NCBI GenBank assembly: GCA_902475855.1
Contig: CABSBF010000016.1
Coordinates: 1-44,665 of the forward strand
Reading direction: 5' to 3'
Length of the DNA stretch: 44,665 nt
Source: an uncultured Eubacteriales bacterium
GTDB taxonomy: Bacteria > Bacillota > Clostridia > Oscillospirales > Oscillospiraceae
The notes beneath the pieces are model-generated. The model was not told where the DNA came from, did no database searches, and saw nothing but the letters and a program-made list of their open reading frames with translations. Positions 8,370 to 15,247 of the stretch are shown piece by piece (position 1 is the stretch's first letter; every line of letters starts with the position of its first letter). The translations under genes were made by a program, and so were the position numbers.

Positions 8370-8882
8370 TCAAAAACGACCAGCTTGCACTGTCTTCTTC
8401 AGCCTGTCCAGATCCTCTGCGTCGGGATGGGACAGGGCGCGGTCAAAATTCTCCAGCAGCATGTTCAGATTGGCCGGAGGGTTCGGCTGCCGCTTCATGC
8501 TCAGGTAGCGTTCCTTCACGGACTGCGGCATTTTCCCCTGGCACATGAAGGTTCCGACCACGGTGCTGCTTGCATCGACGGCCTGCCTGACCTGCGCGAG
8601 AATCCTCTCAAAATACGTCTCGCTGCCGCCGAAACCCGCCGTTCCGAAGAGGAAGATCTTCCTGTCTTTCAGTCTTGCCAGCAGCGCCAGCGCGGCGCTG
8701 TCGGCATTGCCCCTGTCCGTCCAGAAACCGACATACAAGAGCTTTGACTCCGGCAGCACGGCTTCGCACGCACCGAACGCGTCGCAGTCCTCCTGCGGCA
8801 GCACCTCGCGGATCGCCTCGGCAAGCTGCCGCGTATTGCCCGTGCGGCTGCTGAAAAGAATCGAATATCTTTCCTTTTCCAT
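8370..8882 (-). CDS. Flavodoxin-family protein (possibly BilS-like)
   Basis: A 170-residue single-domain flavodoxin. The FMN phosphate loop is FSSRTGNTRQLAEAI (10-24), followed by the flavin-facing segments LLYVGFWTDRG and FLFGTAGFGGSETYF. Its C-terminal half (GTFMCQGKMPQSVKERY) resembles the flavodoxin-like subfamily that, as I recall, includes BilS of gut bilirubin-reducing operons. No old-yellow-enzyme-type BilR lies next to it, so that role cannot be claimed. It is expected to be a cytosolic FMN electron carrier or reductase component. It sits 3 bp after the membrane protein gene and shares its promoter. Confidence 0.82.
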   Translation of the reverse strand: MEKERYSILFSSRTGNTRQLAEAIREVLPQEDCDAFGACEAVLPESKLLYVGFWTDRGNADSAALALLARLKDRKIFLFGTAGFGGSETYFERILAQVRQAVDASSTVVGTFMCQGKMPQSVKERYLSMKRQPNPPANLNMLLENFDRALSHPDAEDLDRLKKTVQAGRF

Positions 8883-8885
8883 AGC

Positions 8886-9575
8886 TCAGGCTGCGCGGAA
8901 CAGCAGCTGCAGGCCCATCACGATCACCCAGATATAGGCGCAGGTCTTGGGGATCATCAGCAGGCCGATCCTGGGCATTTTCTTGCTGAGCAGAGTCACC
9001 GGCAGATAGCAGCCGAAGGAAATGAGGATGGCTGCCACCATTCTCGTCATGTGGTAGCCGTAGGTGTTGCCGGAAATCGCATACAGAACGATGACGCCGA
9101 TCCCAGTAACGGCAAAGACCGCATTGCGCAGAAGAGAGAGCTTCGGGTTGCCCTCCTCGCTGCACCAGTTGTTCTGCGGCAGGAAGCAAATCACGATGCG
9201 AAGCACGGCGGAGGCCCAGATGATGATCTCCAGCGCGGCCGGCGCCCGGAGCTCGGGGAAGGTGTACTTCCAGATATAGAGCAGCAGAATATAGAAGGCC
9301 GTCATGGTAATGGAGGAGACCTGAAGCCCGATGCCGAGCTGCCGCTCGATCTTCGCGCTGCTTCCCTTGACGGCTCTGATCACGCGGGGAATGAGGTGGA
9401 AGGCGTCGCCTCCGCACAGCGTCAGGGTCAGCGCTCCGTACAGGACGAACAGGATACTGCCCTTGGACAGGGCAAAGAACAGGATCCCCGCGACCAGATC
9501 GAAGGTCAGATAGCAGACGTCAAATACCGCCTCCATCAGATCGGGCACACGGGGTTTGTAGGTGTTTTTTGTCAT
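8886..9575 (-). CDS. Polytopic membrane protein of unknown function
   Basis: 229 residues with about six hydrophobic segments (roughly 17-35, 40-56, 85-103, 113-133, 150-168 and 175-192, then a C-terminal one). Its only polar landmarks are CGGDAFHLIPR (about 54-64) and a CFLPQNNWCSEEGN loop (about 130-143). I do not recognise the family. It is first in a unit with a flavodoxin 3 bp downstream, so a membrane redox role is possible but unproven. AAGGAG lies eleven bases upstream of the ATG. A possible short coding region overlaps its start (see 9572-9637). Confidence 0.75.
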   Translation of the reverse strand: MTKNTYKPRVPDLMEAVFDVCYLTFDLVAGILFFALSKGSILFVLYGALTLTLCGGDAFHLIPRVIRAVKGSSAKIERQLGIGLQVSSITMTAFYILLLYIWKYTFPELRAPAALEIIIWASAVLRIVICFLPQNNWCSEEGNPKLSLLRNAVFAVTGIGVIVLYAISGNTYGYHMTRMVAAILISFGCYLPVTLLSKKMPRIGLLMIPKTCAYIWVIVMGLQLLFRAA

Positions 9576-9637
9576 AATGCTGTAAACTCCTTTTTGAATT
9601 GCCTTTGGTACGCGGCGCCGCAGACGCGGCAGCGCAC
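9572..9637 (-). CDS. Possible 21-residue leader peptide with CxxC, coupled to the next gene
   Basis: Starting at GTG 9637, a short frame encodes a peptide containing CRVC and stops with a TGA that overlaps the ATG of the membrane-protein gene (ATGA). GGGGAGG lies eleven bases upstream. The same frame is open further upstream, back to a TAG at the promoter, and there encodes four more Cys, but without an ATG, GTG or TTG. It may be a translationally coupled leader, a remnant of a zinc-ribbon gene, or chance in GC-rich DNA. Confidence 0.25.
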   Translation of the reverse strand: MRCRVCGAAYQRQFKKEFTAL

Positions 9638-9716
9638 GTTACGGCCGTCCTCCCCGCATCCGGCACGGAGTTCCCGGCAGAGCGGGTCGCAGAGGCGGGG
9701 GTTCGGCCGCTACCCT

Positions 9717-9745
9717 AGTATATTCCGACTTGCGCCGCTTGTCAA
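9717..9745 (-). promoter_or_regulatory. Near-consensus sigma-A promoter
   Basis: Minus-strand TTGACA (9740-9745), 17-bp spacer, TATACT (9717-9722). It drives the membrane protein/flavodoxin unit with a leader of about 135 nt. This is the best promoter match in the window. Confidence 0.88.
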
Positions 9746-9765
9746 GGCGCATGACCCCGCAGCCG

Positions 9766-9827
9766 GCTTGTCGAAAAACCGAAGGTTTTTTAACAAGCTG
9801 AAGCCCGGCTGCAATATGCAGCCGGGC
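9766..9827 (-). terminator. Tandem hairpins ending the GntR gene
   Basis: Two stems follow the gntR stop on the minus strand. The first is GCCCGGCTGC/GCAGCCGGGC (9803-9827), the same stem as at 2551-2574. The second has arms GCTTGT/ACAAGC enclosing AAAAACC/GGTTTTT (9766-9798). A run of T lies within the second stem. Together they separate gntR from the promoter at 9717-9745. Confidence 0.7.
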
Positions 9828-9833
9828 TCCTTC

Positions 9834-10592
9834 TCAAATCTCCGGAGAATAGCGAATGCGCTCCGTGACGTACAAAAACGTATAATATTCGATGGGGATC
9901 TCCTGATTCTGCCGTTTGCCCGTTTTCAGGTCGGTCACCTGCAGCAGCGGGAAATAATTCGGCGTGCCGAGCAGCCGCGATGTCGTGTCGTCGGAGACGA
10001 CGGCGCGCAGCTCACGGTTGGAGCAGTGGATCTCCAGGTCGTATTTTTCCTTCAGCAGCGTGATGATGGACTGATTTTGCAGGTTGAAGTGCTCGATCCC
10101 GGGAAGCGCAGCAGCATTGAAGAAGCTGCGGCCGTAAATCACGGGCGTTCCGTTCGCGTAATAAACGCGCGTGTACTCCAGTACCGGCTCGCCCTCCTGC
10201 AGGCCCAGCCGCTGCGCGATATCGGCGTCGCAGGGAACCAGCCCCTCAAAGAGGATTTTCTTGCTCGGCGTCATGTTCTGCGAGCGGATCAGTGTGGAGC
10301 AGCTCGTGATGACGGCAAAATTCTGCTTCTGCGGTGTGCGCTCCTTGACAAAGGTGCCCTTGCCCTGGATTTTATAAATGTAGCCCTCGCGGGTCAGCTC
10401 CTCCAGCGCCTTGCGCACGGTCAGGCGGCTGCATCCATAGCGGTCGCACATTTCTTTTTCCGTGTGCAGCTTCGTGCCGACCTCCAGCTCGCCGGATTTG
10501 ATTCGGTTGGTCAGCTCGATCTTGATGTACATATATTTGGGAATATTCTGCACCAGTGCAGAGATCTGTTCTTCGGAAAACATATGATTCAT
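9834..10592 (-). CDS. GntR-family (HutC-type) transcriptional regulator with UTRA domain
   Basis: A 252-residue repressor-type regulator. The N-terminal winged helix (about 15-80) includes EVGTKLHTEKEMCDRYGCSRLTVRKALEELTREGYIYKIQGKGTFV, the classical GntR DNA-binding signature. A UTRA ligand-binding domain of the HutC subfamily follows, with ARRLGL-like AQRLGL, EYTRVYYANGTPV and a C-terminal EIPIEYYTFLYVTERIRY. HutC members bind sugar phosphates, amino acids or similar metabolites as inducer. It is divergent from the eleven-gene operon and is the obvious controller. ATG 10592 is preferred because GAGGGG lies six bases before it; ATG 10613 would add seven residues without a ribosome-binding site. 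Confidence 0.9.
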   Translation of the reverse strand: MNHMFSEEQISALVQNIPKYMYIKIELTNRIKSGELEVGTKLHTEKEMCDRYGCSRLTVRKALEELTREGYIYKIQGKGTFVKERTPQKQNFAVITSCSTLIRSQNMTPSKKILFEGLVPCDADIAQRLGLQEGEPVLEYTRVYYANGTPVIYGRSFFNAAALPGIEHFNLQNQSIITLLKEKYDLEIHCSNRELRAVVSDDTTSRLLGTPNYFPLLQVTDLKTGKRQNQEIPIEYYTFLYVTERIRYSPEI

Positions 10593-10637
10593 TCTTTGCC
10601 CCTCGACGTTCATAGTGTTTGGGATAGCGCAAGTGGT

Positions 10638-10691
10638 CTATTGTTCATAATATCTATAATCTATTGTATTAAGTGCAGGCATAGAAGTCAA
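10638..10691 (-). promoter_or_regulatory. gntR promoter with direct-repeat operator candidates
   Basis: Minus-strand TTGACT (10686-10691), 17-bp spacer, TACAAT (10663-10668). Plus-strand CTATTGT is present at 10638-10644 and 10661-10667, 23 bp apart. One copy covers the -10 and the other lies just downstream of the start point, a layout suited to autorepression. Confidence 0.65.
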
Positions 10692-10833
10692 CACCTTTTC
10701 CGAAAAAAGAGAGAAAAACCGTCAGATTTCCCTATCGCAGCCCTCTATGGCGGGGAAATTGCAGCTTTCACACCCGTCAAAGCCAATACACATGACAACT
10801 TCACGTTTTTGCCGGAGTTTTCTGTCGGATCTT

Positions 10834-10867
10834 AGAAATTTGTCTTGTTGAAATTGTTCAAATTTCT
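10834..10867 (+). promoter_or_regulatory. Nested inverted repeat upstream of the operon promoter
   Basis: Perfect 9-bp arms AGAAATTTG (10834-10842) and CAAATTTCT (10859-10867), with an inner palindrome TTGAA-ATTG-TTCAA (10848-10861). It ends 25 bp before the -35 box, so it is a candidate regulator-binding site, possibly for an activator. Confidence 0.5.
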
Positions 10868-10892
10868 CCTGATTTTTTGTGAATTTCGATAA

Positions 10893-10920
10893 TTGCATTG
10901 CGGAAATGCTGTGATATAAT
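10893..10920 (+). promoter_or_regulatory. Promoter of the TrpA-like/ADH unit
   Basis: TTGCAT (10893-10898), 16-bp spacer, TATAAT (10915-10920). Transcription should start near 10927, giving a leader of about 105 nt. Confidence 0.75.
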
Positions 10921-10965
10921 GAAGATGCTGGGAGGGGGATCCTGTTTTTTTCAGGCGAACCTGTT

Positions 10966-10982
10966 ATGTTGTTATTACATCT
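10966..10982 (+). promoter_or_regulatory. Candidate operator in the leader of the operon
   Basis: ATGTTGTTATTACATC, about 40 bp downstream of the predicted start point, matches the perfect palindrome at 13801-13816 at 13 of the first 15 positions when aligned from the shared ATGTTGT. Downstream placement suits a roadblock repressor site. Confidence 0.45.
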
Positions 10983-11033
10983 ATCTGATTAAACAACTCT
11001 CCAAGGCAAGACACTGATCACAGGAGGAAAAGA

Positions 11034-11768
11034 ATGGGAAAATTCCATTTGGTTTACTACATCAGCATGGGAACGCCGACGATCGAGGCCTCGCTGGAAA
11101 AGGCGGAAACCTATCTGTCGCACGGCGTAAAGGCCCTGCAATTTGATCTGCCGTCGCGCAATCCCTACCGCGAAACGCCGTTTATCCGCGCGCGCATGGC
11201 CAAGGCATGGGAAACCTACGGCGGCTACGAGCCCTTTCTGGAGGCGCTGACGGAATTCCGCCGGAAGCATCCGGACTTTGAAATGCAGATGGTGTCCTAT
11301 GAGGATGTCATCCTCACCATCGGCACGACGAGATACATTGAATTCTGCAAGCGGAACAACATCCGCACCTGCCGCATCTCCGGTGACGGCGTGATCGAGC
11401 GGGCGCGGATGGACATGAACGCAGCAGGCATCGACACGCTGACCTTCATTGACTACAATCTGCCGGAAAAGGACGTGGAGTTCGCCGTGCAGACCGGCCG
11501 GGCGGTCATGCTGCGCAATGTGCGCGCAGGTATGGAGCCGCGCGAGGGCATGGTAAGCTGGGACGAACGCATCCGCTATCTGCGCCGGCGCGGCGTGACC
11601 GCACCGATCTACGCAACGGCGGGCATCACCTGCGGCGCAAGCCTTCTGGAGGCCAAGCAGGCGGGCGCGGCCGGCGCGTTTGTCGGAAGCTGCCTGATGA
11701 ATCTCTGGAACGACGAGCCTGCGATGCTGGCGCTGCTGGCAGATCTGGAGCAGGCGGCAAATTCTTGA
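11034..11768 (+). CDS. TrpA-like TIM-barrel protein, copy 1 (catalytic pair altered)
   Basis: 244 residues with the fold pattern of the tryptophan synthase alpha subunit: an N-terminal YYISMGTPTIE strand, ALQFDLPSRNPYRETPFIR (34-52) matching the TrpA ALELGVPFSDPLADGP region, a central ISGDGVIE, and a C-terminal phosphate-binding TAGITCG plus GAFVGSC. In TrpA the catalytic pair is Glu49/Asp60; the aligned residues here are Gln36 and Glu47. It may therefore be non-catalytic, altered in chemistry, or a partner of copy 2. There is no trpB or other tryptophan gene nearby, so a role in tryptophan synthesis is unlikely. AGGAGG lies seven bases before the ATG. First gene of the GntR-controlled unit; copy 2 begins 15 bp downstream. 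Confidence 0.8.
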   Translation: MGKFHLVYYISMGTPTIEASLEKAETYLSHGVKALQFDLPSRNPYRETPFIRARMAKAWETYGGYEPFLEALTEFRRKHPDFEMQMVSYEDVILTIGTTRYIEFCKRNNIRTCRISGDGVIERARMDMNAAGIDTLTFIDYNLPEKDVEFAVQTGRAVMLRNVRAGMEPREGMVSWDERIRYLRRRGVTAPIYATAGITCGASLLEAKQAGAAGAFVGSCLMNLWNDEPAMLALLADLEQAANS

Positions 11769-11783
11769 AAGGAAGTTGGAAGC

Positions 11784-12515
11784 ATGAACATCAAAACGAT
11801 CTGTTATCTCTCCTTCGGTTATCCGACCATTGAAAAGAGCATCGAAATGGCCGGTTATTACATCGAGGGCGGCTGCGACGCCATCGAGGTCAGCATCCCG
11901 CCGAAGGATCCCTACCGCGACAGCGCCTTTTTGCAGGAGCTCTACCGCGTGGCGCTGGCGCAGACCGACGACTACTCGGCCTATCTTGAGGGCATCGGCC
12001 GCATGACCGAAAAATACCCGAACACGGAGTTTTTCTTCGTGCTCTACCATGAGGTCATCATGGCCATCGGTCCGGAAAAGCTTGGCGAGTTCTGCGAGAA
12101 GCACCACATCGTCAACGTCATCTCCGGTGACCTGCACGATCCCGAAGCGATCGCCGCCCTGCGCAGGCACGGTGTCAAGCTGGCGCGCTCGGTCAACTAT
12201 AAGATGAACGAGGATGACATCCAGCGCTGCATCCACACCGACGGCTTCACCTATATGCAGGCCTTCCCGAGCGAGGGGCAGTACGTCAAGCCCGGCTTCG
12301 AGGAGCTGGAAACCTGCATCCGCTATCTGCGCGAGCGCAAGGTCTCCGAGCCGATCTACTGCGGCGCCGGCATCAAATCCCCGGCGGACGCCGCGCGCGT
12401 CAAGGCCGCGGGCGGTCAGGGCTTCTTTGTCGGAAGTTCCATCATCAAGCTGTACGACACGCCGGAAAAGCTCGTTGAGCTGATCCGCGAGTATAAAAAG
12501 GCAGCGCAGGACTGA
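11784..12515 (+). CDS. TrpA-like TIM-barrel lyase, copy 2 (catalytic pair intact)
   Basis: 243 residues, clearly paralogous to the preceding gene (shared FGYPT/MGTPT start, PYRxxxF segment and C-terminal GAGIKS with GFFVGSS). In the segment AIEVSIPPKDPYRDSAFL (33-50) the positions of the TrpA catalytic Glu49/Asp60 are Glu35 and Asp46, with the same 11-residue spacing. So retro-aldol-type lyase chemistry on a phosphorylated substrate is plausible. TrpA itself releases glyceraldehyde 3-phosphate from indole-glycerol phosphate; the substrate here is unknown. AGGAAG precedes the ATG. The iron alcohol dehydrogenase 37 bp downstream could reduce an aldehyde product. Confidence 0.8.
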   Translation: MNIKTICYLSFGYPTIEKSIEMAGYYIEGGCDAIEVSIPPKDPYRDSAFLQELYRVALAQTDDYSAYLEGIGRMTEKYPNTEFFFVLYHEVIMAIGPEKLGEFCEKHHIVNVISGDLHDPEAIAALRRHGVKLARSVNYKMNEDDIQRCIHTDGFTYMQAFPSEGQYVKPGFEELETCIRYLRERKVSEPIYCGAGIKSPADAARVKAAGGQGFFVGSSIIKLYDTPEKLVELIREYKKAAQD

Positions 12516-12552
12516 CCTGCGCGAAATCAAAAAATTTTAGAGGTGTGACATT

Positions 12553-13728
12553 ATGAAAGATTTTTGGTACTATGTTCCGACTCGTGTGAATTTTGGCCCG
12601 TCCTGCTTCCAGTATCTGGTGGACACCATCCATCAGTGGGGCACCAAGCCGCTGATCGTCTACGGCGGCGGCTCCATTAAGAAAAACGGCGCGTATGACG
12701 CAGTCGTCAGCCGTCTGAAGGAAGCCGGCATCCCCTATGCAGAGATGGGCGGCGTCGCCCCGAACCCGCGCTATGAGTCCGTCCTGGAGGGCAACCGCAT
12801 CTGCCGCGAGGAAAAGTGCGACATCCTGCTGCCCATCGGCGGCGCATCCGCCATTGACTGCGCAAAGTCCATCGCCGCAACCGTGAACTACGACGGCGAG
12901 CCGTGGGACATCATCAGCAAGAAAGTGCCCGTCGGCAAGGTGCTGCCCATCATCGCCGTCCCGACGCTGGCCGCCGCCGGCTCCGAAATGTCCACCAGCT
13001 CCGTCATTTCCCGCATGGACATCAACGAGAAGGCCGGTTATTCCAGCCCGGATATGCGTCCGCGCGCTTCCTTCTCCAACCCGGAGTTCACCTTCACCAT
13101 GCCCAAGAAGCAGACCGCAGCCGGCGTTGCCGACGCGATCAGCCACGTCATGGAATCCTACTTCTCCAACGTGCCCGAGGCCTATCTGCAAACCAAGTTT
13201 GGCGAAGCGATGTTCAACACCCTCTTCCACTACGGCAAGATTGCCTATGATGATCCGACCAACTACGAAGCGCGCTCGAACATCATGTGGACCTGCTGCT
13301 GGGCAATCAACGGTCTGACCGTCAAGGGCAACCCCGTCGGCTGGTCCATGCACAAACTGGAGCATGAGCTGTCCGCCTTCTATGACGTGACGCACGGCGA
13401 GGGCCTTGCCGTCATCATGCCCGCATGGCTGACCTGGATGCTCACCGAGGACAACGCCTACCGCTACCTCGGCTACTTGCAGGCTTCCTTCGGCATCGAC
13501 CCGACCGGCATGGACAAGATGGAGGCCGCGAAGCTCGCCATCGAAAAGACCCGCGAGTATTTCGCTTCTCTGAATCTGCCGCAGCGCCTGCGCGACTTCG
13601 GCATTGAGGAGAATATGCTTCCCAAGATGGCGCACGAGGCCGCCATCATCGGCAAGGACTATTTTGCCAAGGCATTCCGCCCGCTCGACGAACAGTCCGC
13701 ATTGGAGATCTACAAACTGGCGTATTGA
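12553..13728 (+). CDS. Iron-containing alcohol dehydrogenase (BDH/YqhD-like)
   Basis: A 391-residue group III alcohol dehydrogenase, cytosolic, interconverting an aldehyde and an alcohol with NAD(P)H. Motifs: YGGGSIKKNG (NAD(P) binding, about 37-46), PIGGASAIDCAKSIA (about 94-108), and the metal site DAISHVME (Asp and His, about 195-202) with two further His in SMHKLEHELSAFYDVTHGEGLAV (about 263-285). Its length and the GGGS motif favour the butanol-dehydrogenase/YqhD group. AGAGGTG lies six bases before the ATG. It is the last gene of the first transcription unit, so it most likely acts on a product of the TrpA-like proteins or the BtpA-family protein. Confidence 0.92.
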   Translation: MKDFWYYVPTRVNFGPSCFQYLVDTIHQWGTKPLIVYGGGSIKKNGAYDAVVSRLKEAGIPYAEMGGVAPNPRYESVLEGNRICREEKCDILLPIGGASAIDCAKSIAATVNYDGEPWDIISKKVPVGKVLPIIAVPTLAAAGSEMSTSSVISRMDINEKAGYSSPDMRPRASFSNPEFTFTMPKKQTAAGVADAISHVMESYFSNVPEAYLQTKFGEAMFNTLFHYGKIAYDDPTNYEARSNIMWTCCWAINGLTVKGNPVGWSMHKLEHELSAFYDVTHGEGLAVIMPAWLTWMLTEDNAYRYLGYLQASFGIDPTGMDKMEAAKLAIEKTREYFASLNLPQRLRDFGIEENMLPKMAHEAAIIGKDYFAKAFRPLDEQSALEIYKLAY

Positions 13729-13744
13729 TCTCTTCCTTCCTCCT

Positions 13745-13784
13745 GCGGGGCGCCCGCACCTTCCGTGGGCGTCCCGCGCTTTTT
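13745..13784 (+). terminator. Terminator of the first unit
   Basis: Stem with arms GCGGGGCGCCC (13745-13755) and GGGCGTCCCGC (13767-13777), one G-U pair, followed by GCTTTTT. It lies 16 bp after the dehydrogenase stop. Confidence 0.85.
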
Positions 13785-13800
13785 CCATCCATTAAAGCTA

Positions 13801-13816
13801 TGTTGTCATTACAACA
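13801..13816 (+). promoter_or_regulatory. Perfect palindrome, candidate GntR operator
   Basis: TGTTGT-CATT-ACAACA with 6-bp perfect arms, 110 bp upstream of the next -35. Similar sequences lie at 10966 and 13946. GntR-family operators are short palindromes of this size; assignment to the neighbouring GntR protein is inference. Confidence 0.5.
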
Positions 13817-13924
13817 GTATGGCGGCACAATCATTTTTGTATTTCGTGGTAGAATTATCCATTTTCTACGGTATTTTGTGAAAATCAGACAAAATCACCC
13901 CGGTTTATTCAGGAAGTTTGCTAA

Positions 13925-13989
13925 TTGAAAATCGCATCAACCGGTGATATTGTTATTATAACATCAATACAACATCTGAACGGTTGATG
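13925..13989 (+). promoter_or_regulatory. Promoter of the importer unit with overlapping inverted repeats
   Basis: TTGAAA (13925-13930), 17-bp spacer, TATTGT (13948-13953). Two palindromes overlap it: a perfect 9-bp inverted repeat CATCAACCG/CGGTTGATG (13935-13943 with 13981-13989) that brackets the -10 and start point, and inside it TGTTA-TTA-TAACA around 13952-13964, related to the sites at 10966 and 13801. The large repeat could be an operator pair or a leader stem-loop. Confidence 0.6.
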
Positions 13990-14012
13990 TAAATTTAGAG
14001 GAGGATGTATCC

Positions 14013-15236
14013 ATGAAAAAGCTACTCGCAGTTCTGCTCGCACTGGTTATGATCGTATCCCTCGCAGCCTGTGCCGGCAACACGGACCCCAGCACCGAGA
14101 ACCCCAGCGGTACTCCCAGCAGTGATAAAACCGACCCCTCCGGAAGCGAAAACCCCGACGTAAACAAGAAGATCGCCATGATCATGCAGCAGGGCGGCCT
14201 CGGCGACCAGGGCTTCAACGACACCGCCTACGCCGGACTCATGGCCTGCAAGGACAAGTACGGTCTGGACGTCAACGCCGTGGAATGCACGGACACCACG
14301 CAGGGCGAAACCCTGATCCGCGAGCTGTGCGAGGCGGGCTACGGCCTGATCATCAACCTTGAAGCCGGCATCAGCGGCAACATGTACACCGTTTCGCTGG
14401 ACTACCCCGACATCTACTTTGTCGTCGTCGGACGTCAGCTCCGCATCAACGCGGTGGACGGCTTCACCGAGACCCCGAAGAACGTTATCGAATCCTATGT
14501 CACTCTGAATGAGCACTCCTTCCTCGCGGGCGTCGTCGCTGCCTATGCCGCGACCGACGGCAACACGCTGGTTGACGGCGTCGGCCAGCACGAGGGCTGC
14601 AACATCGGCATCCTGTTCGGCGCCGAATCCGTCGGCTTCTATCAGTACGGCGACGGCTTCCGTCAGGGCGCATTGTTCTACAATCCCGATGCAAAGATCT
14701 ACATCGACTACACCGTCGGTTTCTCCGACACCGCAAATGCACAGAACATTGCCCAGAACATGATCAACAACATGGGCTGCGACGTCATCTGGACCTGCTG
14801 CGGCACCGCCGGTCTCGGCGGCCTGGAGGCCTGCCGTCTGAACAAAGCCTTCGGCATCGGCGTTGACTCCAACCAGGACGAGGTCGAGCCGGGCTACATC
14901 CTGACCTCCGCAATTCGCGACAACACCTCCCTGATGGAATTCTACATCGGCAAGTACCTTGAGGGCGACCTTGCGCAAACCGAACCGGATGTCTTCAACC
15001 TCTCCAACGGCGGCGTTGACATCACCGACATGAGCGTACTGGCGCAGTATGTGACCGATAAGGACAAGCTTGAGGAGCTCAAGGGCATCATCGAGCAGTG
15101 CCGCAAGTGGATCGCCGACGGCACCATCACCGTTTTCGACGCCCGTATGGCGAGCATCGAGAACGACGGCCAGCGTCTGGACGACTGGCTCAAGATCGAC
15201 GGCAACAACAAGACCTACGCAGAACTGAGCAAGTAA
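14013..15236 (+). CDS. BMP/PnrA-family substrate-binding lipoprotein
   Basis: 407-residue extracellular solute receptor. A lipoprotein signal ends in LAAC with Cys20 as the acylated residue, followed by a Pro/Ser/Thr-rich linker (about 21-50). The mature domain opens with KIAMIMQQGGLGDQGFNDTAY, the hallmark of the Bmp family, and keeps NLEAG, IGILFGAES and TCCGTAGLGGLEAC. Characterised family members bind purine nucleosides (PnrA) or related ligands, so a nucleoside-like substrate is the first guess. AGGAGG lies nine bases before the ATG. It is followed by a stem-loop (15248-15283) and then the ATPase and permeases of the same importer. Confidence 0.93.
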   Translation: MKKLLAVLLALVMIVSLAACAGNTDPSTENPSGTPSSDKTDPSGSENPDVNKKIAMIMQQGGLGDQGFNDTAYAGLMACKDKYGLDVNAVECTDTTQGETLIRELCEAGYGLIINLEAGISGNMYTVSLDYPDIYFVVVGRQLRINAVDGFTETPKNVIESYVTLNEHSFLAGVVAAYAATDGNTLVDGVGQHEGCNIGILFGAESVGFYQYGDGFRQGALFYNPDAKIYIDYTVGFSDTANAQNIAQNMINNMGCDVIWTCCGTAGLGGLEACRLNKAFGIGVDSNQDEVEPGYILTSAIRDNTSLMEFYIGKYLEGDLAQTEPDVFNLSNGGVDITDMSVLAQYVTDKDKLEELKGIIEQCRKWIADGTITVFDARMASIENDGQRLDDWLKIDGNNKTYAELSK

Positions 15237-15247
15237 TAACCGACTGT

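Noticed and set aside
8370..8882. Bilirubin reductase operon
   Set aside because: Only the flavodoxin resembles a component. The reductase BilR and a MarR-type BilQ are absent, so the assignment is not made.
11034..12515. Tryptophan biosynthesis genes
   Set aside because: Both proteins have the TrpA fold pattern, but there is no trpB, trpC or trpE, one copy lacks the catalytic pair, and the neighbours are transport and catabolic genes.
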